From an uncultured Marvinbryantia sp. (GTDB taxonomy: Bacteria; Bacillota; Clostridia; Lachnospirales; Lachnospiraceae), in assembly GCA_934373455.1 (NCBI GenBank), contig CAKRON010000085.1, forward strand, positions 1-10,705: a stretch of 10,705 nucleotides of DNA, written 5' to 3'. How positions within the stretch are numbered: the first letter of the stretch is position 1; the number at the start of each line of letters is the position of its first letter. The notes under the pieces were generated by a model. It was not told where the DNA came from. It searched no databases and saw only the letters and a list, made by a program, of their open reading frames with translations. Shown here in pieces: positions 1 to 6,830 of this stretch. The position numbers and the translations under genes were made by a program.

Positions 1-330
1 CAATGTATATCCCCGTTGAACCATAGAGCCGCCCACCATCTTCTCATATTCCCACGGAATTCCAAACATATCTGGACCTCCATATAATTCTTCTGGATAC
101 TCTCTCCCTTCCATTACAGCCCCTCTGGCAACTACATCTGGTATACAGCTCGGACAAAAATATTGGAACTCTGCAATTGTAGGTAACCAAACCATTTCTT
201 TTTTATAAACAGCCTTAAATCCTTCTCTCAATGAAATCGGTGTATCATATATAGGTACTGCTGGATAATCAGACCAATCTTGTATTCTTCCTTTTATTAC
301 CATTTCATTTTCACTAAATGCATACCTCAT
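1..330 (-). CDS. URO-D-family methyltransferase-like protein, N-terminal 110 residues (runs off the left edge)
   Basis: Only the first 110 codons are in the window and the frame is open to base 1. The start is the ATG at 330-328, which overlaps the TGA of the BCCT gene (ATGA). A GAGGAAG ribosome binding site lies about 7 bases upstream, inside the BCCT gene. The peptide starts MRYAFSENEMVIKGRI and contains the block DMFGIPWEYEKMVGGSMVQRG (residues 87-107, interrupted here only by length). That block resembles the DMFG-W-GGSM block in uroporphyrinogen-decarboxylase-like proteins encoded beside corrinoid methyltransferases. Such proteins (MtaA/MtbA relatives) generally move methyl groups from methyl-corrinoid to an acceptor and do not make heme. 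Being coupled to an MttB/BCCT operon supports a methyltransferase role. The acceptor (a thiol or a folate) cannot be told, and the zinc-binding C-terminal part is out of view. Cytoplasmic; the family call is from memory of the motif. Confidence 0.75.
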   Translation of the reverse strand, partial: MRYAFSENEMVIKGRIQDWSDYPAVPIYDTPISLREGFKAVYKKEMVWLPTIAEFQYFCPSCIPDVVARGAVMEGREYPEELYGGPDMFGIPWEYEKMVGGSMVQRGYTL

Positions 331-1886
331 TTTTTATCTTCCTCACTTTCTGCATATTTTTCTGGATCTATTGCTATTTTTACAATACCGATAATCACAA
401 CTATTTCAATCCATAATGCTGGAAAAGCGCCTATAGTACTGATCATTTTTATACCACCAATATCGGAATACGTTACAACAATAAAAGTAATACTTGCTAT
501 TACTATTCCAAAAATGATTTTTATAAAATTCTTGATTATTCCATTTTTAGATTGTTCAGGCGTTGATTCTTCGATATTCTTCTCCTGTAGTACAAGTCCA
601 GCCATTGCATCTGTTGCTGAATCTGAAGCTGTAATCACAGATATAGCCGCTATAAAAAGGAATATAACAATAATCGGAATTGTGAATGGTAAATACTCAA
701 AAACTGCATACGCCGTATACTCATATCCTTTTGCATACGCATCAGCAATACCTGCTCCATGTCTTTCCAGATACATGGATATCCCACTGAATATACTCAT
801 CCACGCACCAGTAAACATAGAAGGTCCTACTAACGTCAACACAATAATTTTTCTTATAGTTTGCCCATAACATACTTTTGCAATAAACATTGCAGATATT
901 GGTGCCCATGCCATATAGGCTGCCCAATAAAAAATCGACCATTTATATGACCAATCATCTCCATTTACTGCATTCGTTCTTAACATTGCCGGAAAAAAAT
1001 CCTGAAGCAAATTTCCAATTGCTTCTGTACCATAATTTAAAATGAAATATGTAGGGCCACATATAAATGTAAATACAGCAAGCCCTACAAAGAAATACAG
1101 ATTCATATTTGATAAAAATCTGATTCCTTTCATAATACCAGTTATTGAAGATATAACAAATGTAGCTACAATTACTATCACAATTGTACCTATTGTCCAT
1201 GCTGTCTTATGTATTTCTCCATTAGATAAATAAGATAGTCCGCCCAATAAAGAAAGCGTCGTTGTTCCTATCGTTCCTGACATACCACATAACAATGTAA
1301 AAATACAAAGCATATCTATCACACCTCGTATTCCCTGATTCATCCTTTTTCCAAGAATTGGATAAAAATATTCACTGACAGAAAATGGTCTTTTCATATT
1401 GTAGAGTAAAAATGCAAAGAGTACTGCTGGTAAGGCATAGGTTGCATATGCAGGAAATGTCCAATGAAGTAATACCGTCTCCATTGCAAAATTAGCTGCC
1501 TCATCACTGTATGGAAGTATCCCTAGCGCTTTCGGTGGATTTGAATAATGTGCCATAATTTCAGCGGTTCCCCACGTTACCAGTCCTATTCCCGCTATAC
1601 TGCATAATGTAATTGAAAAAACATCTCTTGTTCTTAATTTAGACCTTGCATTTTTCCCGCCAATTCTTATTTTTCCGAATGGAGACAACATAAGTGCCAC
1701 ACAAACACATAGCAATGTAAGTGTCGTCAAACTGTATAGCCATCCAAATCTTGATAACAAGCCAGTATTAATACGATTTAGTACTTCAGTGAAAGATTCC
1801 TTTGCTGTGAGTGAAAAAAACATCCCTGCTATTAATAATAAAATTGGTAACACAAAAACTATAAAACGGATTTTATTTTTCTTCAT
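327..1886 (-). CDS. BCCT-family transporter (betaine/carnitine/choline type)
   Basis: A 519-residue membrane protein, a normal length for the betaine/choline/carnitine transporter family, with about 12 hydrophobic segments. Family marks are GIGLVTWGTAE (99-109), LLHWTFPAYATYALPA (139-154), GIMKGIRFLSNMN (250-262), FYWAAYMAWAP followed by FIAKV (319-338), and ITASDSATDAMAGL (418-431). These match the Trp-rich core and the conserved serine/aspartate segment. It probably brings a quaternary ammonium compound into the cell. Coupling to Na+ or H+, or exchange, cannot be read with confidence. The start at 1886 is chosen because AAAGGAG sits about 10 bases upstream. The frame stays open to an ATG at 1940 but those extra 18 residues lack a comparable site. 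The gene lies 64 bases after the MFS gene and ends in an ATGA overlap with the URO-D-like gene. The substrate is probably the compound demethylated by the MttB homologue (inference). Confidence 0.93.
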   Translation of the reverse strand: MKKNKIRFIVFVLPILLLIAGMFFSLTAKESFTEVLNRINTGLLSRFGWLYSLTTLTLLCVCVALMLSPFGKIRIGGKNARSKLRTRDVFSITLCSIAGIGLVTWGTAEIMAHYSNPPKALGILPYSDEAANFAMETVLLHWTFPAYATYALPAVLFAFLLYNMKRPFSVSEYFYPILGKRMNQGIRGVIDMLCIFTLLCGMSGTIGTTTLSLLGGLSYLSNGEIHKTAWTIGTIVIVIVATFVISSITGIMKGIRFLSNMNLYFFVGLAVFTFICGPTYFILNYGTEAIGNLLQDFFPAMLRTNAVNGDDWSYKWSIFYWAAYMAWAPISAMFIAKVCYGQTIRKIIVLTLVGPSMFTGAWMSIFSGISMYLERHGAGIADAYAKGYEYTAYAVFEYLPFTIPIIVIFLFIAAISVITASDSATDAMAGLVLQEKNIEESTPEQSKNGIIKNFIKIIFGIVIASITFIVVTYSDIGGIKMISTIGAFPALWIEIVVIIGIVKIAIDPEKYAESEEDKK

Positions 1887-1902
1887 ACAGCCTCTCTCCT
1901 TT

Positions 1903-1928
1903 GTGGACGCAGTCAATACTACGTCCAC
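1903..1928 (-). other. Intercistronic hairpin abutting the BCCT ribosome binding site
   Basis: Read on the minus strand, GTGGACGTAG and CTGCGTCCAC can form a 10-bp stem (one G-U pair) around the loop TATTGA. The stem ends immediately before AAAGGAG, the ribosome binding site of the BCCT gene. No T-run follows, so it is not an ordinary terminator. It may shape translation or mRNA stability between the two transporter genes; this role is inferred. Confidence 0.5.
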
Positions 1929-1950
1929 TTGACAAAACAATTACATTCGT

Positions 1951-3192
1951 CTACTCAGCTCTTGCTTTTTTGTGTGTAAAATATAATACCCATGATGCTA
2001 TAAGTCCTATTACCGCAATCCCCAGCATGATAAGAAAAATATAACGATATCCCGTTGCCCCCTCATACTTATCAAGCAATGATCCACAAATTACACTCAT
2101 AAAAATATCTGGCGTAAAACCTATTACGGATACAATTCCTACTGCTGTTCCTGTAAGTTTCAACGGTATACCACATTCACCTATAATTGCAAAATAAATT
2201 CCTCGTATGATATAAATAGATACTGCCGCAATTATCATAAACACAACCATAATCACCATATTGGCATTTGTCGGTAATATTACAATACCAATGATTCCAA
2301 TTACCATTGCAATATATCCAATTCCTACTGTCAACATGGTTGATTTTGTTTTAGTTGCCAAAAAACTTCCAAACGGGGCACCACACATTTGTGCTATATA
2401 ATTTCTGACTATCGCCAGAGCTCCTGAAACAACGGCCGTTGCTCCAATAATATTTGTCAAATATGGTGTCATATAAGTACTTGCAAGATGAAAACTATAA
2501 CTTGCAATAACAACCACTGTTAATAACCATATTGTCGGATTTTTTAAAAGTTTTATAATGTCTGCCATATGCAGAGGCTCTGTTTTTTCTCCTTTTCTAC
2601 TGTCATCCCCCAGTATAAAAAAGCAAATAGCACCTGCTGCAATATTAATAATTGCATAACCCGCAAGAACAATTCGAACTCCACCAACTGCATTTGCAAC
2701 AATACCATATATGGCAAGAAAAATTGCAGAGAAAACGGCCTGCATTAGACCACGTCCACCTTCCAAGAGTCCAAGTAATCTGCTGCCATCTCCACCATCC
2801 AGTGTAATAACAGCTTTATTCAATGATGCCCAAAAACCCAGTGTTCCAGCTGCCGCCAATACAAAATAAATAATCATCTGAACGCGGTATCCTGGTCCAG
2901 TCATTAGTAAAAATCCACATATTCCATTTACAATCAATGACAATGGGAAAAGTATTTTACTTGGAATCTTATCAGCAATAATTCCTCCTGGGAAATACAT
3001 AATTGCCGATGCTGTGCCATATACAGTCATTGTGAGACCAAATTGTGTATTGTTCAATCCACTTAATTCAATCATACCGTCATAAAACGTCCAACGCAAA
3101 TAAGGAATCTGATAAAAAGCTGCTGCTCCTATAATCAATACACATAGCTTTAAATAGCTCGATATTGCAATTTTATTTGTATTTTCTTCCAT
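1951..3192 (-). CDS. MFS transporter
   Basis: A 413-residue, strongly hydrophobic protein with about 12 predicted membrane segments, the usual size of a major facilitator superfamily carrier. The signature loop between segments 2 and 3 is visible as GGIIADKIPSKI (69-80), a form of the MFS motif A. A charged stretch after residue 200 (GDDSRKGEKTEP) fits the central cytoplasmic loop. The start at 3192 is preferred because AGGAGG lies 9 bases upstream; the alternative ATG at 3213 would add 7 residues and has no such site. It lies 33 bases after the MttB-like gene and is followed by a second transporter of a different family. It could import another substrate, or export the demethylated product so that the BCCT carrier can keep importing. 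Neither can be decided from sequence. The family call is firm; the substrate is unknown. The stop is TAG. Confidence 0.9.
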   Translation of the reverse strand: MEENTNKIAISSYLKLCVLIIGAAAFYQIPYLRWTFYDGMIELSGLNNTQFGLTMTVYGTASAIMYFPGGIIADKIPSKILFPLSLIVNGICGFLLMTGPGYRVQMIIYFVLAAAGTLGFWASLNKAVITLDGGDGSRLLGLLEGGRGLMQAVFSAIFLAIYGIVANAVGGVRIVLAGYAIINIAAGAICFFILGDDSRKGEKTEPLHMADIIKLLKNPTIWLLTVVVIASYSFHLASTYMTPYLTNIIGATAVVSGALAIVRNYIAQMCGAPFGSFLATKTKSTMLTVGIGYIAMVIGIIGIVILPTNANMVIMVVFMIIAAVSIYIIRGIYFAIIGECGIPLKLTGTAVGIVSVIGFTPDIFMSVICGSLLDKYEGATGYRYIFLIMLGIAVIGLIASWVLYFTHKKARAE

Positions 3193-3225
3193 CCTTTTTC
3201 CCCTCCTGCCCATAACATTCTCAAT

Positions 3226-4641
3226 CTATTGGTTTAAATATTGTATGGTATCTTCTCCGATACCTTCCCGCATAAGAATTTCCTGCATTTTTTCCACAAC
3301 ACTTTCATCTCTTTTCGGTTTTTTATAAGTGTTCAACATTGTTTCCATTTTTTTCTGAATATTATCCAAATATACATGCGATGGATCTACTTTAGGTCCT
3401 CTGACAGAAACAGATGGATGAAATGTTTCTGAACGGCAAAATTCAAAAGTATGCTCTTCCATTAAAAACTGTCCTCCAGGACCAACTTTCCTAATTAATT
3501 CTAGTGGCAATGTTTCCTCATCTACTGCAAAATCTTCAAAAAATCGGTTTACCATATCAATAATTTCAAAATCTACCATAAGTTTTTCAAATGACACAGA
3601 TAGATAACTTTCCAAAATTCCTGCACTTTGCAAAATAATATTTATTTTACTATTCCTGCATGTGTAATAAGTCAACATAGACTCATATCCAGCTTGTACA
3701 TCCAAACTTTTTGCATCCGTTAATGCACCACCGCCTCGGCAAGGCAAATTATAATATTTAGCTAATTCTGCACAATACTGATAATACAATGCTGCTTCAG
3801 GAGAACCAATAGCAATTGCACATGTTGAAAGGTCTGCATTAGCTGTCTGCGAACCATAAATAACCGGACATCCCTCCACATTCATTTCAGCCAATGCGAT
3901 TGTTGCCAATACCTCTGCATTTACCATTGCAAGCGTTCCTGCCATTGTTACAGGTGCTGTTGTTCCTGCCATTGCTGCCGCTGCAATAATTACTGGTTGC
4001 TTATATTTTCCAAATGTGAATAATGTCTCTGTCATTCTTTTATCAAATTGTAATGGTGAATTCGTGTTAACACAATTTATTACATACTGCCCATTTTGAA
4101 GATCCTCTTTTTCAATTTGGAAAGCTGCACAAGTAAGATCTATTACTGCTTCCATTTCCTGATACGTTCCGCTTCCTACCCAAATTGTCTTATCCGTGTG
4201 CATCAACGCCACATAATGAAGAGCAAGCGATTCAATAGATGGATCCAGATCGCTAGGTACACATGCTTGTCCTCCATTTATCATATATGCAGGATTTTGT
4301 TCATATAATTTCAGCAGTTTAATATAGTCTTCTAAAGTTGCCTCTCTTTTATTTCCATTTTTATCCATTACGAACGTCGGTCCTGCTGATGGTCCATTAT
4401 ATACATTCGAACCTCCTACACTTATATCAAATGTCGAGTTTTTTGCATGTATCTTACAAATCGATGGAGCCATTTTTACATATTTCATAACCTGCTCTTC
4501 GGTAAAAAAAGCACGATTTCCATCCATACGAATTCCATGATCTCTTAATACCTTCTGTGCGTCTGGATGATGGAACTTCATTCCTGTTTCATTCAAAATT
4601 TTCATACTTGCATCATGTATTTTTTTCACATTCTCTAACAT
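3226..4641 (-). CDS. MttB-superfamily (trimethylamine methyltransferase-like) corrinoid methyltransferase, non-pyrrolysine
   Basis: A 471-residue cytoplasmic protein of the MttB superfamily. Recognisable blocks are LDPSIESLALHYVAL (132-146), MAGTTAPVTMAGTLAMVNAE (224-243), IYGSQTANAD (261-270), GGALTDAKSLDVQAGYE (304-320), and GPGGQFLMEEHT (387-398). Pyrrolysine-containing MttB reads through an internal UAG; this frame has none, so it belongs with the non-Pyl homologues. Characterised members of that group (MtgB for glycine betaine, MtpB for proline betaine, MtcB for carnitine) move a methyl group from a quaternary amine to a corrinoid protein. The start at 4641 is set by AGGAGG 7 bases upstream; an upstream ATG at 4680 lies at the edge of the operator and would add 13 residues. 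First gene of the operon, about 44 bases downstream of the expected transcription start. The substrate is unknown, but the BCCT carrier in the operon favours a betaine-like compound. Some distant relatives may not be methyltransferases at all. Confidence 0.9.
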   Translation of the reverse strand: MLENVKKIHDASMKILNETGMKFHHPDAQKVLRDHGIRMDGNRAFFTEEQVMKYVKMAPSICKIHAKNSTFDISVGGSNVYNGPSAGPTFVMDKNGNKREATLEDYIKLLKLYEQNPAYMINGGQACVPSDLDPSIESLALHYVALMHTDKTIWVGSGTYQEMEAVIDLTCAAFQIEKEDLQNGQYVINCVNTNSPLQFDKRMTETLFTFGKYKQPVIIAAAAMAGTTAPVTMAGTLAMVNAEVLATIALAEMNVEGCPVIYGSQTANADLSTCAIAIGSPEAALYYQYCAELAKYYNLPCRGGGALTDAKSLDVQAGYESMLTYYTCRNSKINIILQSAGILESYLSVSFEKLMVDFEIIDMVNRFFEDFAVDEETLPLELIRKVGPGGQFLMEEHTFEFCRSETFHPSVSVRGPKVDPSHVYLDNIQKKMETMLNTYKKPKRDESVVEKMQEILMREGIGEDTIQYLNQ

Positions 4642-4648
4642 TTGATTT

Positions 4649-4654
4649 CCTCCT
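4649..4654 (-). promoter_or_regulatory. Ribosome binding site deciding the MttB-like start
   Basis: AGGAGG on the minus strand, 7 bases before the ATG at 4641. It fixes the start there and not at the in-frame ATG at 4680. Confidence 0.85.
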
Positions 4655-4663
4655 TTCGTTGTA

Positions 4664-4677
4664 GTTAACGCGTTAAT
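4664..4677. promoter_or_regulatory. Operator 1: GTTAACGCGTTAAT, downstream of the promoter
   Basis: A 14-base site whose inner 12 bases (TTAACGCGTTAA) are a perfect palindrome. It matches the pattern GTTAACNNGTTAAY shared with the site at 4728-4741. It would lie at about +9 to +22 of the expected transcript, between the promoter and the ribosome binding site, a natural place for a repressor to block transcription. The adjacent TetR protein is the likely binder (inference). Confidence 0.65.
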
Positions 4678-4691
4678 CACTTTATATTTAA

Positions 4692-4720
4692 ATTATAACT
4701 TCTAGAATGTTCAATGTCAA
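4692..4720 (-). promoter_or_regulatory. Perfect-consensus sigma-70/sigma-A promoter of the MttB-like operon
   Basis: On the minus strand TTGACA (4720-4715) is followed by exactly 17 bases and then TATAAT (4697-4692), a full match to both consensus boxes with ideal spacing. Transcription should start near 4685, giving a leader of about 44 bases with no room for a cobalamin riboswitch. Such a strong promoter implies tight repression when the substrate is absent, in keeping with the flanking operators. Confidence 0.88.
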
Positions 4721-4722
4721 TG

Positions 4723-4741
4723 AACAAGTTAACTTGTTAAC
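4723..4741. promoter_or_regulatory. Operator 2: AACAAGTTAACTTGTT / GTTAACTTGTTAAC, upstream of the -35 box
   Basis: Two overlapping palindromes: a perfect 16-base one (4723-4738) and the 14-base GTTAACTTGTTAAC (4728-4741), which is palindromic except for its central two bases. The latter fits the pattern GTTAACNNGTTAAY of operator 1. The element ends two bases before the -35 box. The two 14-base sites are 64 bp apart centre to centre, about six helical turns, so bound repressors would face the same side of the DNA. Probable target of the neighbouring TetR protein. Confidence 0.65.
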
Positions 4742-4760
4742 CAGTTTTGGAGTTTATACC

Positions 4761-4790
4761 AAAAAAAATGCCACCTATTTGTGACATTTT
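4761..4790 (-). terminator. Intrinsic terminator of the tetR-family gene
   Basis: On the minus strand AAAATGTCAC and GTGGCATTTT form a 10-bp stem (one G-U pair) around AAATAG, with further T residues after it. It begins about 7 bases after the stop codon. It separates the regulator transcript from the MttB-like operon, which therefore depends on its own promoter. Confidence 0.85.
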
Positions 4791-4797
4791 CCATTAA

Positions 4798-5454
4798 TTA
4801 CTCGATATCTTTTAACAAGCATTTTTCAAAGTTTTTCTGAATTAATTTATAACATTTTTCCGCTGCCTTATTTGCAACTATTGGATCTTTATAATCCTTT
4901 TTATGTTCTAACAATGATGCATGTGTTATCTTTGCATTGATTTGGCTAAGATAGTGCGCATCTTCCATCGTCAAATACCCTTGATTAGCTGCCAGTCGAA
5001 GAATTGTATAATCTCGTTCTTCAATATCTGAACTGAAATACGATGTATAAAAAATTGCCGCATTTTCATTTTTCCATTTATCTGGGAACATTTGAAAATA
5101 CTCAATCGAAGCTTCTTCAAAATACATAGATCCTTCTCCCCAAAATAAATTTACATAAATCGGCACATTTCTAAATGCATGACGTAAAAATACTTCCCAA
5201 GACATTTCATTTCGTAATATTGGATTTTGTATTGTTTTGTCAACCCACATATTTTCTTTATTGTATTTTTCAAGTTCGCTTAAAGAAGCAAGGGTTAATA
5301 GATAATTTAAATTATCAAAATACTTATATATTACTGTCGCCGTGCATCCTGCTTCTTTAGCAATCGCTCGAGCACTGACATTTTCGAATCCAACCTCCTG
5401 AAGCATTTTATTAGCTACGGAAATTAACTTTCTTTTTGTATCTTCAGCTGCCAT
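4798..5454 (-). CDS. TetR/AcrR-family transcriptional regulator
   Basis: A 218-residue protein, normal for TetR/AcrR regulators. The N-terminal region LISVANKMLQEVGFENVSARAIAKEAGCTATVIYKYFDNLNYLL (10-53) has the family's helix-turn-helix layout, with the usual V-x-Y-K/H-Y-F at the end of the recognition helix (here VIYKYF, 41-46). The remaining 170 residues are a ligand and dimerisation domain that I cannot assign to a subfamily. An in-frame TAG lies three codons upstream, so the ATG at 5454 is the earliest ATG start; its AGGAG is unusually close (about 3 bases). It lies directly upstream of the MttB-like operon on the same strand, with a terminator between. It most likely represses that operon through the GTTAACNNGTTAAY sites and is released by the substrate. 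I saw no such site at its own start, so self-regulation is not evident. Confidence 0.92.
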   Translation of the reverse strand: MAAEDTKRKLISVANKMLQEVGFENVSARAIAKEAGCTATVIYKYFDNLNYLLTLASLSELEKYNKENMWVDKTIQNPILRNEMSWEVFLRHAFRNVPIYVNLFWGEGSMYFEEASIEYFQMFPDKWKNENAAIFYTSYFSSDIEERDYTILRLAANQGYLTMEDAHYLSQINAKITHASLLEHKKDYKDPIVANKAAEKCYKLIQKNFEKCLLKDIE

Positions 5455-5656
5455 CTTCTCCTACCACTTTTCTGAATATTTTCATTATTATTGTAATCTA
5501 TTATCCTTACTAATCGCAACCTTTTTATTACCTTAACCCAGAATTATTCATGGCATAGTCTCAAACCTGAATATTGCACCATGAATCTTCAAATGATACA
5601 TTTAAGCTATGACTTTTCTTATATTATCGGAAAAAATATAAAAATCCTCTGCCAAA
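5455..5656. other. AT-rich non-coding stretch upstream of the tetR-family gene
   Basis: No credible gene. A weak minus-strand promoter candidate for the regulator is TTGCGA (5519-5514), 18 bases, TACAAT (5495-5490). ATTCATGG and CCATGAAT form an 8-bp inverted repeat around positions 5546-5586, with a 25-base gap. The 9-mer CTGAATATT occurs twice (about 5472 and 5568). None of these matches the operators of the MttB-like operon. Confidence 0.4.
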
Positions 5657-5698
5657 TTTAAAAAATGGTGCACCCCAATTAATGAAGTACACCATTTT
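5657..5698 (-). terminator. Intrinsic terminator after the GGGtGRT gene
   Basis: On the minus strand AAAATGGTGTAC pairs with GTGCACCATTTT (12 bp, one G-U pair) around a 13-base loop, and a T-run follows. It lies about 100 bases after the GGGtGRT stop, leaving a long 3' untranslated tail, and should close that operon before the tetR-family gene. Confidence 0.82.
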
Positions 5699-5724
5699 GA
5701 TAGTCAAATACATGTGGTCAAGTT

Positions 5725-5751
5725 GTCGTCAAATATATCACTTTTAACGAC
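5725..5751 (-). other. Small hairpin in the GGGtGRT 3' tail
   Basis: GTCGTTAAA and TTTGACGAC can pair over 9 bp (one G-U) around a 9-base loop, between the stop codon and the terminator. There is no T-run, so it is not itself a terminator. It might protect the 3' end; weak evidence. Confidence 0.3.
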
Positions 5752-5800
5752 TTTTCTTAACTTCTAACTACATCTGAAAATGCCTGTTTTAAGCCATTTC

Positions 5801-6811
5801 TTAGAATTTACCAGCTGTTGCTGCTTCTTCAATGGAAACTGCTACAGATACAGTCATACCAACCATAGGGTTGTTACCTGCACCGATCAGTCCCATCATT
5901 TCTACGTGTGCTGGTACAGAGGATGATCCAGCGAACTGAGCGTCACTGTGCATACGTCCAAGTGTATCTGTCATACCATAAGAAGCAGGACCTGCTGCCA
6001 TGTTATCTGGATGAAGTGTACGTCCTGTACCACCACCTGATGCTACGGAGAAGTACTTCTTACCAGCTTCCAGTCTTTCTTTCTTATAAGTACCTGCTAC
6101 AGGATGCTGGAAACGTGTAGGATTTGTAGAGTTACCTGTAATAGATACATCTACATTTTCTTTCCACATAATAGCAACGCCTTCTGGAACGCTGTTAGCG
6201 CCGTAGCAGTTAACTTTTGCACGAAGTCCTTCAGAGTAAGATTTTCTGAATACTTCTTTTACTTCATTCTTGTATGGATCATATTCTGTCTCAACATATG
6301 TAAATCCGTTGATACGGGAGATGATCTGTGCAGCGTCTTTTCCAAGACCGTTCAGGATAACACGAAGTGGTTTTTTACGAACTTTGTTAGCTTTTTCTGC
6401 GATACCGATAGCACCTTCAGCTGCTGCAAAGGATTCATGACCAGCCAGGAATGCGAAACAATCTGTTTCTTCTTCCAGAAGCATTTTACCAAGGTTACCA
6501 TGTCCCAGACCTACTTTACGTGTGTCTGCTACAGAACCAGGGATACAGAAAGCCTGAAGACCTTCACCGATTGCTGCTGCTGCTTCAGAAGCTTTACGGC
6601 AGTTTTTCTTGATTGCAATTGCAGCACCTACAATGTAAGCCCAGCAAGCATTTTCAAAACAGATTGGCTGAATGCCTTTGATCTGATCGTATACATTCAG
6701 TCCAGCATCTTTTGTAATTTTTTCAGCTTCTTCAATAGAAGCAATTCCATAACTGTTCAGAACGGAATTGATCTGATCAATTCGTCTTTCATATGATTCA
6801 AATAATGCCAT
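5801..6811 (-). CDS. GGGtGRT-family protein (function unknown)
   Basis: A 336-residue soluble protein with no signal peptide or membrane segment. The family-naming motif GGGTGRT is at 259-265, followed by LHPDNMAAGPASYGMTDTLG (266-285). Other striking blocks are GLGHGNLGKMLLEEETDCFA (101-120), AGHESFAAAEGAIGIAEKAN (123-142) and HVEMMGLIGAGNNPMVGMTV (302-321). Six cysteines are present (51, 56, 71, 89, 118, 202). The family is known to me only as a conserved domain of unknown function; I know of no reaction. The glycine-rich motifs suggest nucleotide or cofactor binding, but that is inference. The start at 6811 has GAGGAGG 9 bases upstream. It lies 19 bases after the NifU-like gene and is clearly co-transcribed, so a role connected with Fe-S clusters or sulfur is the best contextual guess. 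By eye its codon use resembles the S1 gene more than the MttB cassette, which would fit high expression. Confidence 0.88.
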   Translation of the reverse strand: MALFESYERRIDQINSVLNSYGIASIEEAEKITKDAGLNVYDQIKGIQPICFENACWAYIVGAAIAIKKNCRKASEAAAAIGEGLQAFCIPGSVADTRKVGLGHGNLGKMLLEEETDCFAFLAGHESFAAAEGAIGIAEKANKVRKKPLRVILNGLGKDAAQIISRINGFTYVETEYDPYKNEVKEVFRKSYSEGLRAKVNCYGANSVPEGVAIMWKENVDVSITGNSTNPTRFQHPVAGTYKKERLEAGKKYFSVASGGGTGRTLHPDNMAAGPASYGMTDTLGRMHSDAQFAGSSSVPAHVEMMGLIGAGNNPMVGMTVSVAVSIEEAATAGKF

Positions 6812-6830
6812 TGTACTAGTCCTCCTCTAA

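Noticed and set aside
280..870. 196-codon plus-strand frame opposite the BCCT gene
   Set aside because: Hydrophobic composition mirrors the membrane segments on the other strand; no homology seen.
1887..1940. Upstream start at 1940 for the BCCT gene (18 extra residues)
   Set aside because: The ATG at 1886 has a strong AAAGGAG at proper distance; the extra residues are the translated intercistronic hairpin.
3226..4641. Pyrrolysine-type MttB
   Set aside because: No in-frame TAG inside the gene; the only TAG is the terminal stop at 3226-3228.
6104..6796. 230-codon plus-strand frame opposite the GGGtGRT gene
   Set aside because: Antisense to a well-supported gene, cysteine- and phenylalanine-rich composition typical of a reverse-frame shadow, no ribosome binding site.
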